A DNA stretch of 64,000 bases from positions 47,827 through 111,826 of the forward strand of contig UQKU01000003.1 in assembly GCA_900541675.1 (NCBI GenBank), written 5' to 3'. This document shows positions 27,805-35,931 of this stretch, in pieces. This stretch comes from an uncultured Collinsella sp. GTDB taxonomy: Bacteria; Actinomycetota; Coriobacteriia; Coriobacteriales; Coriobacteriaceae. The notes under the pieces were generated by a model. That model made no database searches. It was not told the origin of the DNA and saw only the letters and a program-made list of their open reading frames with translations. Numbering within the stretch: position 1 is the first letter of the stretch; the number at the start of each line of letters is the position of its first letter. A program made the translations under genes and the position numbers.

Positions 27805-28143
27805 TTAGCCCCTCAATCCAGAGAACAGAGCAAGAGCCTCGCCAAAGCCAGCATCGAGCAGAGCGATGACGACGCCGACGACGATCAGAGAAGCGCAAAC
27901 GACGACCGAGTAGTTCACGAGCTCCTTCTTATCGGGCCACGTGACACGCTTCATCTCGGACTTCACCGAAGCGAAATACTTCTTGGTGCGGGCGAAGAAA
28001 CCAGGCTTCTCATTCTTCTTGGACTTCGCAGCCTTCTCGTTCTTCTTGGCAACGGCCTTCTTGGCCTCAACCTTGGAGTTGGCGGCAGCGTTGTTGGCAG
28101 GTGCCGGCTGCTGAGCCTTCTTCTTGTTCTTCTTGTTGGCCAT
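27805..28143 (-). CDS. secE: Preprotein translocase subunit SecE
   Basis: 112 residues. A long Lys/Ala-rich N-terminal extension (about 1-50) precedes the conserved SecE core, with VKSEMKRVTWPDKKELVNYS and one transmembrane helix. It is an essential part of the SecYEG channel. GGAGG precedes ATG. It lies between tRNA-Trp and nusG, the common arrangement. Confidence 0.96.
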   Translation of the reverse strand: MANKKNKKKAQQPAPANNAAANSKVEAKKAVAKKNEKAAKSKKNEKPGFFARTKKYFASVKSEMKRVTWPDKKELVNYSVVVCASLIVVGVVIALLDAGFGEALALFSGLRG

Positions 28144-28222
28144 TTGGGTTACCTCCGCGCAATGCGCTTATACATGAGTAAACCGTAAGCCCCCAATTGG
28201 GAGCTTACGGAATAATGACTGG

Positions 28223-28295
28223 CACGCCAGGAAGGACTCGAACCCTCAACACTCGGTTTTGGAGACCGATGCTCTACCAATTGAACTACTGGCGT
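28223..28295 (-). tRNA. trnW: tRNA-Trp (CCA anticodon)
   Basis: A complete cloverleaf on the minus strand: 7-bp ACGCCAG/CTGGCGT acceptor, anticodon loop CTCCAAA (anticodon CCA), T-loop TTCGAGT and an encoded 3' CCA at 28220-28222. It lies between rpmG and secE, as in many bacteria. Confidence 0.95.
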
Positions 28296-28308
28296 ATGTG
28301 ACTAGAGA

Positions 28309-28458
28309 CTAGCGAGTCTCTTTGTGCAGCGTGTGGTGACGGCACCAGGGGCAATACTTCTTGATCTCCATACGATCAGGCATGTTCGACTTGTTCTTGG
28401 TGGTCGTATAGTTGCGGCGCTTGCACTCAGTGCACGCAAGAGTAACTAGAGTACGCAT
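28309..28458 (-). CDS. rpmG: 50S ribosomal protein L33
   Basis: A 49-residue protein ([20 protein letters not shown] at the start). The two CxxC pairs (CTEC and CPWC) show the zinc-binding form of L33. It ends HHTLHKETR. It opens the operon rpmG-tRNA-Trp-secE-nusG-rplK-rplA and has a strong promoter about 50 bp upstream. Confidence 0.96.
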   Translation of the reverse strand: MRTLVTLACTECKRRNYTTTKNKSNMPDRMEIKKYCPWCRHHTLHKETR

Positions 28459-28503
28459 TTATCCTGAACCTTTCATTTCCGCCCCGTACGGGCACGAGTT
28501 GGT

Positions 28504-28533
28504 ACTTTATCAGCTCTACGTAAGTGCTGTCAA
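28504..28533 (-). promoter_or_regulatory. Promoter of the rpmG-secE-nusG-rplKA operon
   Basis: Minus strand TTGACA (28528-28533) and TAAAGT (28504-28509), 18 bp apart, about 45 bp before the rpmG ATG. The rest of 28534-28673 holds no visible gene. Confidence 0.75.
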
Positions 28534-28673
28534 TGAAAACCTCGAATCAATTGGTTCTCGCTGGATCCATTCATATTTGGAACACATCAATGAAGCCAGC
28601 GAGATCTAATCGATCCCTCACGCTCGGCTTAAGAGCGAGCGAAGCGCAATCGGCAGGGAACAAGCCCCGCGTA

Positions 28674-28709
28674 GAAAAGAACCCGGCACCCTATAAGTGC
28701 CGGGTTCTC
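28674..28709 (-). terminator. Terminator of tuf
   Basis: GAACCCGGCAC/GTGCCGGGTTC stem followed on the minus strand by TTTTCTA, about 27 bp after the tuf stop. Confidence 0.9.
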
Positions 28710-28735
28710 TAAGTCAGCTATATCAAAGAGCTAAT

Positions 28736-29926
28736 TTACTCAATGATCGTGGAGACGATGCCCGAACCGACGGTGTGGCCACCCTCGCGGATAGCGAAGC
28801 GCAGGCCCTCCTCCATGGCGATCGGGTGAATGAGGTCGCCCTCGATGGTGATGTGGTCACCAGGCATAGCCATCTCGGTGCCCTCGGGCAGCTTGACCGT
28901 ACCGGTAACGTCGGTGGTACGGAAGTAGAACTGAGGACGATAACCATCGAAGAACGGGGTGTGACGACCGCCCTCCTCCTTGGTCAGAACGTAGATCTCG
29001 CCGGTGAACTTGGTGTGCGGGGTAACCGAACCGGGCTTGCAGAGAACCTGGCCGCGCTCGATGTCCTCGCGCTTGATGCCGCGGAGCAGCAGACCGACAT
29101 TGTCGCCAGCCTCGCAGAAGTCCATGGACTTACGGAACATCTCGATACCGGTAACGACGGTGTTCTGGGTATCCTTGATGCCGACGATCTCGACGGGCTC
29201 GTTGAGCTTGAGCTCACCGCGCTCGACACGGCCGGTAGCAACGGTACCACGGCCGGAGATGGTCATAACGTCCTCAACGGCCATCAGGAACGGGAGGTCG
29301 TTGTTACGAGCAGGCGTCGGGATGTACTCGTCGACGGCCTTCATGAGCTCGCGAATGGCGTCCATCCACTTGGCGTCGCCCTCGAGAGCGCCCAGAGCGG
29401 AACCACGGATGACGGGGATGTCGTCGCCGGGGAAATCGTACTCGGAGAGGAGCTCACGGGTCTCCATCTCGACGAGGTCGATGAGCTCGTCATCGTCGAC
29501 CATGTCGCACTTGTTCAGGAAGACGACGATGTAGGGAACACCGACCTGACGGGCGAGCAGGATGTGCTCGCGAGTCTGAGCCATGGGGCCGTCGGTAGCG
29601 GCGATGACCAGGATAGCGCCGTCCATCTGAGCAGCACCGGAGATCATGTTCTTGACGTAGTCAGCGTGGCCCGGGCAGTCAACGTGAGCGTAGTGACGGG
29701 CAGCAGTCTCGTACTCGACGTGGGAGACGGAGATCGTGATGCCGCGCTCGCGCTCCTCGGGAGCCTTGTCGATGTTCTCGAACGCAGTGAAGTCAGCCTT
29801 GCAGCCCTCGGTCTCAGAGAGAACCTTGGTGATGGCGGCGGTCAGCGTGGTCTTGCCGTGGTCGACGTGACCAATGGTGCCGATGTTAACATGCGGCTTA
29901 GTGCGCTCAAACTTCTCTTTGGCCAT
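28736..29926 (-). CDS. tuf: Elongation factor Tu
   Basis: 396 residues, full length. GTPase motifs GHVDHGKTT (18-26), DCPGHADY and NKCDM are intact, and domains 2 and 3 follow. EF-Tu delivers aminoacyl-tRNA to the ribosome. It lies downstream of tRNA-Tyr, tRNA-Thr and tRNA-Met on the same strand, similar to the tRNA-tufB arrangement of proteobacteria. A good ribosome site (GAGGAG) precedes ATG. Confidence 0.98.
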   Translation of the reverse strand: MAKEKFERTKPHVNIGTIGHVDHGKTTLTAAITKVLSETEGCKADFTAFENIDKAPEERERGITISVSHVEYETAARHYAHVDCPGHADYVKNMISGAAQMDGAILVIAATDGPMAQTREHILLARQVGVPYIVVFLNKCDMVDDDELIDLVEMETRELLSEYDFPGDDIPVIRGSALGALEGDAKWMDAIRELMKAVDEYIPTPARNNDLPFLMAVEDVMTISGRGTVATGRVERGELKLNEPVEIVGIKDTQNTVVTGIEMFRKSMDFCEAGDNVGLLLRGIKREDIERGQVLCKPGSVTPHTKFTGEIYVLTKEEGGRHTPFFDGYRPQFYFRTTDVTGTVKLPEGTEMAMPGDHITIEGDLIHPIAMEEGLRFAIREGGHTVGSGIVSTIIE

Positions 29927-30025
29927 AAAGCCCTCCTCTTAACAGGTCGTCCCCGGACGGGACTTTGCCTTTATACCATAGTGGCCTCTCAACATACTAT
30001 TGAGAAGCCACCGTGTTACCTATGG

Positions 30026-30099
30026 TAGCGGTGACTGGATTCGAACCAGTGACGCCACGGGTATGAACCGTGTGCTCTAACCAACTGAGCTACACCGCC
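30026..30099 (-). tRNA. trnM: tRNA-Met (CAT anticodon)
   Basis: Minus-strand cloverleaf with anticodon loop TTCATAC, T-loop TTCGAAT and encoded CCA at 30023-30025. D-arm GTAGCTCAGTTGGTTAGAGC and a normal paired acceptor end (first pair G-U) suggest the elongator type. Confidence 0.92.
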
Positions 30100-30105
30100 G
30101 GATGG

Positions 30106-30178
30106 AGCCTGCAACCAGACTTGAACTGGTGACCTCTTCGTTACCAACGAAGTGCTCTACCGACTGAGCTATACAGGC
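30106..30178 (-). tRNA. trnT: tRNA-Thr (GGT anticodon)
   Basis: Minus-strand cloverleaf: GCCTGTA/TGCAGGC acceptor, anticodon loop TTGGTAA (GGT), T-loop TTCAAGT, discriminator T followed by an encoded CCA. Confidence 0.93.
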
Positions 30179-30188
30179 ACTTGACGGG

Positions 30189-30270
30189 TGGGAGCTATAG
30201 GATTCGAACCTATGTAGGCAGAGCCAACGGGTTTACAGCCCGTCCCCATTAACCACTCGGGCAAACTCCC
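30189..30270 (-). tRNA. trnY: tRNA-Tyr (GTA anticodon)
   Basis: Minus-strand class II tRNA of 82 nt with long variable arm, GGGAGTT acceptor, anticodon loop CTGTAAA (GTA) and T-loop TTCGAAT. The 3' CCA is not encoded (ACCC follows). First gene of the tRNA-tuf cluster. Confidence 0.93.
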
Positions 30271-30332
30271 AATCGTTCAAGTATCCGCTGGTTCTTTGGT
30301 CTTTTGGACCGCCGCCCCCGCGAACGAAAAAG

Positions 30333-30362
30333 ATAATACGATGCAACCTTGGGGGCTGTCAA
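30333..30362 (-). promoter_or_regulatory. Promoter of the tRNA-tuf cluster
   Basis: Minus strand TTGACA (30357-30362) and TATTAT (30333-30338), 18 bp apart, about 60 bp before tRNA-Tyr. Confidence 0.7.
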
Positions 30363-30595
30363 CGAAAACCTCTAGATACACGGTGCCGGGCGTATCTATA
30401 TACCTTTGACCTGCGGTTTTGTTGAGTTTAGATATGAAGTACAGTGGATTTCGCTGCGCTGGTGACATTTCCCGAGGGAACACTTTGGCACGGTGGAGTA
30501 CGCCTGCAATATCGACCTTCGATAACGGCCCTCTTGCACTATTACATAGGTCGCAATCGGGCTTCCACGGCACGATCGACCAGGATGACCGGGAC

Positions 30596-30628
30596 CGGTC
30601 CGGCCTCGGTCCGGCCTCGGTCCGGCCT
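30596..30628. repeat. Three tandem copies of an 11-bp unit
   Basis: CGGTCCGGCCT is repeated three times without a break, directly before the tandem palindromes. Confidence 0.9.
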
Positions 30629-30631
30629 TTG

Positions 30632-30767
30632 TCTCGATCTGTAACATTTAGAGAGCATTTTCTCCCCTATCTGTTACAGATCGAGATATTACGCAGAGAC
30701 CCCAGCTTACGTCTCATTCTGTAACAGTAAGAACGGTTTTCCGCCCCTTCGTGTTACAGATCGAGAC
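30632..30767. repeat. Two tandem palindromic elements (CTGTAACA/TGTTACAG)
   Basis: Element A has 15-bp perfect arms (30632-30646 and 30672-30686). Element B has 16-nt arms (30711-30726 and 30752-30767), mismatched in the middle. Both have a similar core with its own short hairpin (GAG..CTC or CGG..CCG) and CCCT before the right arm. This intergenic stretch has no gene; the elements look like a tandem REP-type pair. Confidence 0.85.
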
Positions 30768-30816
30768 AAACCTGAAGCTTGCTTGGCGCCAAACCCGTTG
30801 ACTTATCGACATAAAT

Positions 30817-30878
30817 AGAAACGGGCCCTGTCCCATAAGGAACAGAGCCCGAAACTCTCATGGAGCCAGTGACAGGAA
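30817..30878. repeat. Duplicated tRNA-Thr 3' end plus terminator (copy of 31006-31068)
   Basis: This 62-bp stretch repeats the terminator (GGGCCCTGTCCC stem) and the last bases of tRNA-Thr(TGT) up to the T-arm entry with few changes. It is not a functional tRNA because the match stops after GACAGGAA. The 127 bp between the copies hold a chain of three small hairpins (30881-30970) and, at about 30980-31003, a T-loop-like GCAGGTTCGATTCC on the plus strand. Confidence 0.85.
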
Positions 30879-31005
30879 GTCCGCGTATTCGCTTCGCGAA
30901 TCCGCTCCGGCTTCGGATGCCTGCCGGCATCCTCGCCCGCTCGCTACGAACGCTCCGCGTTCGCTTGACGCTCGCGCCCTCGCAGGTTCGATTCCGGCAC
31001 ACATA

Positions 31006-31042
31006 AGAAACGGGCCCTGTCCCGAAAGGGAACAGAGCCCAA
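31006..31042 (-). terminator. Terminator of tRNA-Thr (TGT)
   Basis: GGGCTCTGTTCCC/GGGACAGGGCCC stem just after the tRNA, followed on the minus strand by GTTTCTTAT. Duplicated at 30817-30850. Confidence 0.8.
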
Positions 31043-31053
31043 AACTCTCATGG

Positions 31054-31125
31054 AGCCAGTGACAGGAATCGAACCTGCAACCCACTGATTACAAATCAGT
31101 TGCGCTACCGTTGCGCCACACTGGC
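31054..31125 (-). tRNA. trnT: tRNA-Thr (TGT anticodon)
   Basis: Minus-strand cloverleaf: GCCAGTG/CACTGGC acceptor, anticodon loop TTTGTAA (TGT), T-loop TTCGATT, discriminator T, encoded CCA at 31051-31053. Confidence 0.94.
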
Positions 31126-31272
31126 ACACTTGGCGCTTTCGCGCGAAGCCTGTTAAGAATAATGGAATTGCGGACGAGGCGCAACTGGCCGCACGGCGTT
31201 ATACAAATATGCAAAATCCAGCAACAACAGGTACCAGGCCCGTTCATTTCTGTCAGTTCGCCCTCAATCTTA

Positions 31273-31344
31273 AAACCCTTCGCCAGAACGAATAGTTTTA
31301 ATTACAATGGAATATATAAAACTATTCGTTCTGGCGAAGGGTTT
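31273..31344. promoter_or_regulatory. Perfect 28-bp inverted repeat over the start region of the HTH-kinase gene
   Basis: Arms 31273-31300 and 31317-31344 are perfect inverted copies around a 16-nt AT-rich loop. The right arm includes GAAGGG, the ribosome-binding site of the gene starting at 31349. It could be an operator for the protein's own HTH domain, an RNA hairpin that hides the ribosome site, or both. Confidence 0.85.
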
Positions 31345-31348
31345 CGCG

Positions 31349-32689
31349 ATGTTGACCACGAAGAAAGCAGCCGAACTACTCGACATCACCCCGCGCAGGG
31401 TGCAGGAGCTCATAAAAAACGGAGCACTTGAGGCCCGCAAGGCTTCTGGTGTATGGCTCATCGACAAAGACAGCGTCGACACGCGACTCCGTTCCGTGAC
31501 CAAAACGGGGGGACGTCCCCGCCGCGGCCACGGTAAGAGCGAGATCGCATTCACCCTCATGAATCGCACACACGAAGTCGCTCAGCTGGTCTACAGCACA
31601 TCGCGAAAAGACTTTACCCACATCGGCGCCGACGTCGATCGTGCCCACGCCCCTATTGGAGTATTTGGCCCTAATAGTCCCATATCGCTCGACTCCTTCC
31701 GCATCTGGTGGCGCGGCCGCGGTATCCCGCTCGCACGCATTGGGCTAGCCTCCCTGCTTGCAGAAGCCGCAGTCGATGTTCCCGATGAACTCGTACAGCG
31801 AAATCTTGGCCTCTCCTTATCCGACCAGTATTGGATTAGGCCCCAAAACTCCGGTCTCGCGTGGGAAGATATCAATTTCTTCAATAATGCTTTTGACGAC
31901 GTCTCTCTGTCCATCGCGCCCTTCGCCCCAGAGGGCAAGGCAGCTGCCGCAAAGCCCGACAACACCTCGGACGGCAATCTTCAAAAGTACTGGACATGCG
32001 AGGATGACCGTCGGATCCTCCACAAGGCAGGAGCGCACCTGAACCAAGAACCATATAACGAGCTGGTGGCGACCGCACTCCACCGTCGCATCCTAAACGC
32101 CTGCGATTATGTGCCTTACTCGCTCGAGGGCACGGGCACTTCCGCCCTGAGCATATGCGATGTCTTCTTAACTGATGAAGAAGAGTATGTCCCTGCGTTC
32201 TATGTAAACCAGTACGCGAACGCAGGTGAACGACTAACCGACTACGAGCGATACGTAGCAAACTGCGAGGAGCTCGGGGTGACAGGCGTCAAGGATGCCC
32301 TTGACCGCATGATCGTGTGCGACGACATCATCGCCAACTACGATCGTCATTGGCGTAACTTTGGCCTTGTGCGAAACGTAAACACGCTAGCCTGCAGACC
32401 TGCCCCCATCTTCGATTCGGGCTCATCGCTCTGGTGCAACATATCTCTAGATGAGCTTAGAGCAGGAGAGCACAGTTTTACCAGCGCACAATTTCATTCA
32501 AGCCCCGCCAAACAGATGTTGCTCGTCGAGGAGATGGGCTGGTTTAACAGCGACAAACTCGAAGGCTTCGTTGACGAGGCAATCGAGATTCTGTCCAGAA
32601 ACGACGCACTCACGGCAAGGCTGCCATATCTAAAAGAGGCGCTTACATGGCGCCTCCGTAGAATGATCGACATCGCTGAATGGAGTTAA
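31349..32689 (+). CDS. HTH-fused HipA-like Ser/Thr kinase
   Basis: A 446-residue protein joining a MerR/excisionase-type HTH (residues 1-48, TTKKAAELLDITPRRVQELI) to a HipA-like kinase. A basic linker (GGRPRRGHGK, 54-63) follows. Kinase features are the NTSDG loop (205-209), a candidate ATP lysine K226, the catalytic ANYDRHWRNFG (D332, N337) and the metal-binding IFDSG (D356). Classic HipA toxins depend on a separate HipB; here DNA binding and kinase lie in one chain. ATG 31349 is seven bases after GAAGGG; the frame is open from 31307 but those codons lie in the inverted repeat. A single-gene regulator or toxin is likely; target unknown. Confidence 0.8.
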   Translation: MLTTKKAAELLDITPRRVQELIKNGALEARKASGVWLIDKDSVDTRLRSVTKTGGRPRRGHGKSEIAFTLMNRTHEVAQLVYSTSRKDFTHIGADVDRAHAPIGVFGPNSPISLDSFRIWWRGRGIPLARIGLASLLAEAAVDVPDELVQRNLGLSLSDQYWIRPQNSGLAWEDINFFNNAFDDVSLSIAPFAPEGKAAAAKPDNTSDGNLQKYWTCEDDRRILHKAGAHLNQEPYNELVATALHRRILNACDYVPYSLEGTGTSALSICDVFLTDEEEYVPAFYVNQYANAGERLTDYERYVANCEELGVTGVKDALDRMIVCDDIIANYDRHWRNFGLVRNVNTLACRPAPIFDSGSSLWCNISLDELRAGEHSFTSAQFHSSPAKQMLLVEEMGWFNSDKLEGFVDEAIEILSRNDALTARLPYLKEALTWRLRRMIDIAEWS

Positions 32690-32716
32690 CGAGACAGCGA
32701 CGCGCCGTTAGCTCCC

Positions 32717-33394
32717 CTACCTCCCGCGAAGGGCCTTGAGCTTGGCCAGGGCATCGGGGCTCAGGCGACTGCCCAGAGTCATCTTGATCTGCGGAGCTTC
32801 CTCTGCCTCGTGAACGTCGTTATCGATCTGTTTGATCTCGTCCACCAGCATACGGCTCGAAATGCGCGTAACGCCTTTGCCCATGACGACGGCCTGGATT
32901 GTGCCGTCACTCGATACTACGGAACACGCGCGGCCTTCCTCGCGCGCCTCGATGCAGAGCTTCTGCACCACGGTATCGGCCGATACGCCCGTCGGCGAAA
33001 ACTCGATGCGCACGCCGCGGGCCGGCAGGTTGGGGCGCTCGCTGGAGATATTGCCCGCGCCGTCGAACACGATCACGGCCTCGTAGCGGCCCTGGGCAAA
33101 GGCGGCGACGTCGTTGATGAGGGCGGTACGCGCCATATCGTGAACATCGCTGGAATACGGATCGTCGGAATGGTCGTAGACGAGCTTTTCGTAGCGCGGC
33201 GTGCAGTGGATCACGTTGTAGCCATCGACCACCAACAGCTCGGGCTTGTTGGAGTGCACCGTCGAAACTGGGTCGGCGATGGCCTGTGCAAACGCATTGC
33301 CGCCCACGCCGTAGGTCGCGGCCGAGACAATCGGCTTGGCCGAGCCTTCGCCAAAGCGCTTGGCCTTGGACTTGGCGCGGTTCTTCTTGGACAT
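32717..33394 (-). CDS. NYN/PIN-fold RNase (YacP/Rae1-like)
   Basis: A 225-residue protein with the YacP-type NYN nuclease domain: LLVVDGYNVIH (about 53-63) supplies the first acidic residue, FDGAGN the second and SSDGTIQ the third. In Bacillus the homologue Rae1 cuts mRNA on the ribosome. The N-terminal about 40 residues are basic and probably flexible. GGGGAGGAG precedes ATG. It starts three bases after... the rlmB stop lies at 33398, so the two are translated in close sequence, in the usual cysS-rlmB-yacP order. Confidence 0.9.
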   Translation of the reverse strand: MSKKNRAKSKAKRFGEGSAKPIVSAATYGVGGNAFAQAIADPVSTVHSNKPELLVVDGYNVIHCTPRYEKLVYDHSDDPYSSDVHDMARTALINDVAAFAQGRYEAVIVFDGAGNISSERPNLPARGVRIEFSPTGVSADTVVQKLCIEAREEGRACSVVSSDGTIQAVVMGKGVTRISSRMLVDEIKQIDNDVHEAEEAPQIKMTLGSRLSPDALAKLKALRGR

Positions 33395-33397
33395 GTG

Positions 33398-34318
33398 TTA
33401 CTCCTCCCCCATGAGCTCGCCGGCGTTGCGACGCAGCCACTCAAAGCACAGCGCCGTGGTCGCCTGGGCAACGTTGAGGCTCTCGGTCATGCCGCGCTGG
33501 GGAAGCTTGGTCAAAAAGTCGCATTTCTCGAGCACCAGGCGCGAGATGCCGTCGCCCTCGGAGCCCATGACGAGCGCCACGCGGCCCTCGAAGGGAGCAT
33601 CCCAGCAGCTGCCCTCGGCGTGCTCGGAGGCGCCGCCCACCCAAAGGCCAGCGGCCTTGAGATCATCGAGCGCACGGGCGATATTGGGAACCTGCGCAAT
33701 GGGCAGGTGCATGACGGCGCCGGCAGAGGTCTTGTAGCTGCCCACGGTCACGCCGGCGGCGCGCTTGTTGGCGATGATGACGCCCGCGGCGCCCACGACC
33801 TCGGCGGAGCGCACGATGGCGCCAAAGTTGCCGTCGTCGGTCACGTGGTCGAGCACCACGACAAGTGCCGGGCCGTCACCCGCGCGGTCGAGGATATCGG
33901 CGACATCGGCATAGGGGAAGTTGCCAACCTCGAGCGCAATGCCCTGGTGAGCGCCATGGCTCGACAGCGCATCGAGCTGTGCACGCGGCACGTACTTAAT
34001 GCGGACACCCGCGGCGTTGAGGTCATCGACCAAGCGCGACAGGGCGGCATCGCGTTCCCCGCCCTCAGCGATGAGCGCGCACTTGATGGGAAAACCAGTG
34101 CGCAGCGCCTCGGCGGCAGCACGACGGCCTTCGATAAACTCGCCCTTGGGAGCCTGGGCAGCGTCGCGGTTGCGATCACGCTGCGGACGCGCAGCCTGGG
34201 CTTGGGAGCGCTCGCGCTGGTCCTTGGGAGCGGCAGCGCGGTCATTGCGGCGAATCGGACGCGAGCCAGAAGCGGCCTGCTTGCCGCCACGAGGCGCACG
34301 CTTGCGATTGTCGGCCAT
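33398..34318 (-). CDS. rlmB: 23S rRNA (guanosine-2'-O)-methyltransferase RlmB (TrmH/SpoU family)
   Basis: A 306-residue SPOUT methyltransferase that 2'-O-methylates G2251 (E. coli numbering) of 23S rRNA. About 60 disordered basic residues (Arg/Gln/Ala-rich) precede the substrate-binding domain, which begins at FIEGRRAAAEAL. The knotted domain shows VVLDHVTDDGNFGAIVRSAEVVGA, LVMGSEGDGI and LPQRGMTESLNVAQATT, the three SpoU motifs. AAGGAGG precedes ATG. It follows cysS with a structured 143-bp gap in place of the Mini-RNase III gene often found there. Confidence 0.95.
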   Translation of the reverse strand: MADNRKRAPRGGKQAASGSRPIRRNDRAAAPKDQRERSQAQAARPQRDRNRDAAQAPKGEFIEGRRAAAEALRTGFPIKCALIAEGGERDAALSRLVDDLNAAGVRIKYVPRAQLDALSSHGAHQGIALEVGNFPYADVADILDRAGDGPALVVVLDHVTDDGNFGAIVRSAEVVGAAGVIIANKRAAGVTVGSYKTSAGAVMHLPIAQVPNIARALDDLKAAGLWVGGASEHAEGSCWDAPFEGRVALVMGSEGDGISRLVLEKCDFLTKLPQRGMTESLNVAQATTALCFEWLRRNAGELMGEE

Positions 34319-34376
34319 TAAGCGACCTCCTTAAATAGATAACGAACAAGAATCGACCGTCCGAGCCACGGCACCT

Positions 34377-34431
34377 TGCCTTTCAATCGTCGGGCATGAC
34401 CACCAGGTCTATGCCCTCCTCTTTCAAGGCA
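34377..34431 (-). repeat. Diverged relative of the 152-bp structured repeat
   Basis: On the minus strand the core TGCCTTGAAA, GGTCATGCC and TTGAAAGGCA blocks of the repeat occur in the same order and spacing as at 12548-12601, with the inner stem changed to GGGCAT/ATGCCC. An outer CGACCGT/ACGGTCG pair (about 34353 and 34450) closes a larger structure. It fills the gap between cysS and rlmB. Confidence 0.65.
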
Positions 34432-34461
34432 ATCTGCCGCACCTCGAACGGTCGACAAATA

Positions 34462-35928
34462 CTAGAGACTCTTAATACGGGTGCCGGCGGCGGTATCCTC
34501 GATCGTCAGCCCGAGGTCCTTGAGCTGATCGCGGATGGCGTCTGCCAGATCCCAGTTCTTGGCGGCGCGGGCCTCGGCGCGGGCCTCGAGAATCTTGGCA
34601 GCGGCCTCGTCCACGTCGTCACCCGTGTAGGCAACCAAACCGGCGGCAACGCCCAGCAGGCCCAGCGGCAGCTCGACCTTGGGCTCGGGAAGCTCAACGC
34701 CAAACGTATCGAGCAACTCGGCCAGCGTGTCGGCGGCGGCAAGCGCGGCGGCCTTGTCGGCAGCGTCGCCCGCCTGCTCCAGGTACTGGTTGCACTCGGT
34801 CACAAAGCCAAAGACGGCACCCATGGCACCGGCGGTGTTAAAGTCGTCGTCCATGCACTCCTTAAAGGCAGTACGAGTCTCGGCGGCCTTGGCGACAAAC
34901 GCCTCAGATGCTGCCTCCTCGGCATCGGCCGTCGCATGGTTCGCGGCCCAGCGCAGGTTCTCGACCGTACCGGCGATACGCGTGAGCGAGTTCTCGGCAC
35001 CCTCCAGGCGCTCCCAAGAGAAGTCGAGCGGCGAGCGATAGCTCGTCTGCAGCATCAGCAAGCGCAGAGCCGCGGCAGAGTGCTGCTCGAGCACCTCGGC
35101 CAGCGTAAAGAAGTTACCGAGCGACTTGGACATCTTCTCGCCGTCAACCAGCAGCATGCCCGTGTGCATCCAGGTGTTGGAGAAGCCCTGGTGCCAGGCG
35201 CAGGTGGCCTGGGCGCACTCGTTCTCGTGATGCGGGAAGGCAAGGTCGGAGCCACCGCCGTGAATGTCGATCGGGGTGCCCAGGTAGCGGTGCACCATGG
35301 CGGCGCACTCGGTGTGCCAGCCGGGACGGCCCTCGCCCCAGGGGCTCGGCCAGCTGGGCTCGCCGGGCTTGGCGGCCTTCCACAGGGCAAAGTCGAGCGG
35401 GTCGTTCTTGTCCTCGTTCTCCTCGATGCGCGCACCTACCATAAGGTCGTCGATGTTGCGGCCCGAGACCTGACCATAGTTGGGATCGCTGCGCACGGCA
35501 AAGTACACATCGCCGTTATCGGCTGCGTAAGCGTGGCCCTGCTCGATAAGCGTCTTGATCATGGCGATCATGGGGCCGATCTCCTTGGTGGCGCGGGGGC
35601 GCACATCGGGATCGAGCACGTTGGCGGCACGCATGACGCCGATGAACTTGTCGGAGAACTCCGTCGCGACCTCGGCAGCCGTACGGCCTTGCTCGTTGGC
35701 GCGCTTGATGATCTTGTCATCGACATCGGTGAGGTTCTGGGCGAACGTGACCTCGTAACCGCTTGCGATGAGCCAGCGACGAATCACATCGAAGCTGATG
35801 AACGTGCGGGCGTTGCCGATGTGGATGTTGTCGTAGACCGTGGGGCCGCACACGTACATGCGGACCTTGCCGGACTCGATGGGCTGGAACTCTTCCTTTT
35901 TATGGGTAGCGCTGTTGTAGATACGCAT
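34462..35928 (-). CDS. cysS: Cysteinyl-tRNA synthetase
   Basis: A class I synthetase of 488 residues. The zinc/Cys site CGPTVYDNIHIGNAR (28-42, with HIGN as the HIGH motif) and KMSKSLGNF (KMSKS) are intact. AAGGAG precedes ATG at 35928, which lies three bases after the ispF stop. Member of the disA-ispD-ispF-cysS-rlmB-yacP gene string. Confidence 0.97.
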   Translation of the reverse strand: MRIYNSATHKKEEFQPIESGKVRMYVCGPTVYDNIHIGNARTFISFDVIRRWLIASGYEVTFAQNLTDVDDKIIKRANEQGRTAAEVATEFSDKFIGVMRAANVLDPDVRPRATKEIGPMIAMIKTLIEQGHAYAADNGDVYFAVRSDPNYGQVSGRNIDDLMVGARIEENEDKNDPLDFALWKAAKPGEPSWPSPWGEGRPGWHTECAAMVHRYLGTPIDIHGGGSDLAFPHHENECAQATCAWHQGFSNTWMHTGMLLVDGEKMSKSLGNFFTLAEVLEQHSAAALRLLMLQTSYRSPLDFSWERLEGAENSLTRIAGTVENLRWAANHATADAEEAASEAFVAKAAETRTAFKECMDDDFNTAGAMGAVFGFVTECNQYLEQAGDAADKAAALAAADTLAELLDTFGVELPEPKVELPLGLLGVAAGLVAYTGDDVDEAAAKILEARAEARAAKNWDLADAIRDQLKDLGLTIEDTAAGTRIKSL

Positions 35929-35931
35929 TCG

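Noticed and set aside
30880..31003. A second, intact tRNA between the tRNA-Thr end copies
   Set aside because: Only a T-loop-like piece in plus orientation is seen; no acceptor or anticodon arm can be folded.
34441..34461. Short frame after cysS reading ALKEEGIDLVVMPDD on the minus strand
   Set aside because: It resembles the repeat in another frame and stops at once; no start or ribosome site, so treated as part of the structured repeat.
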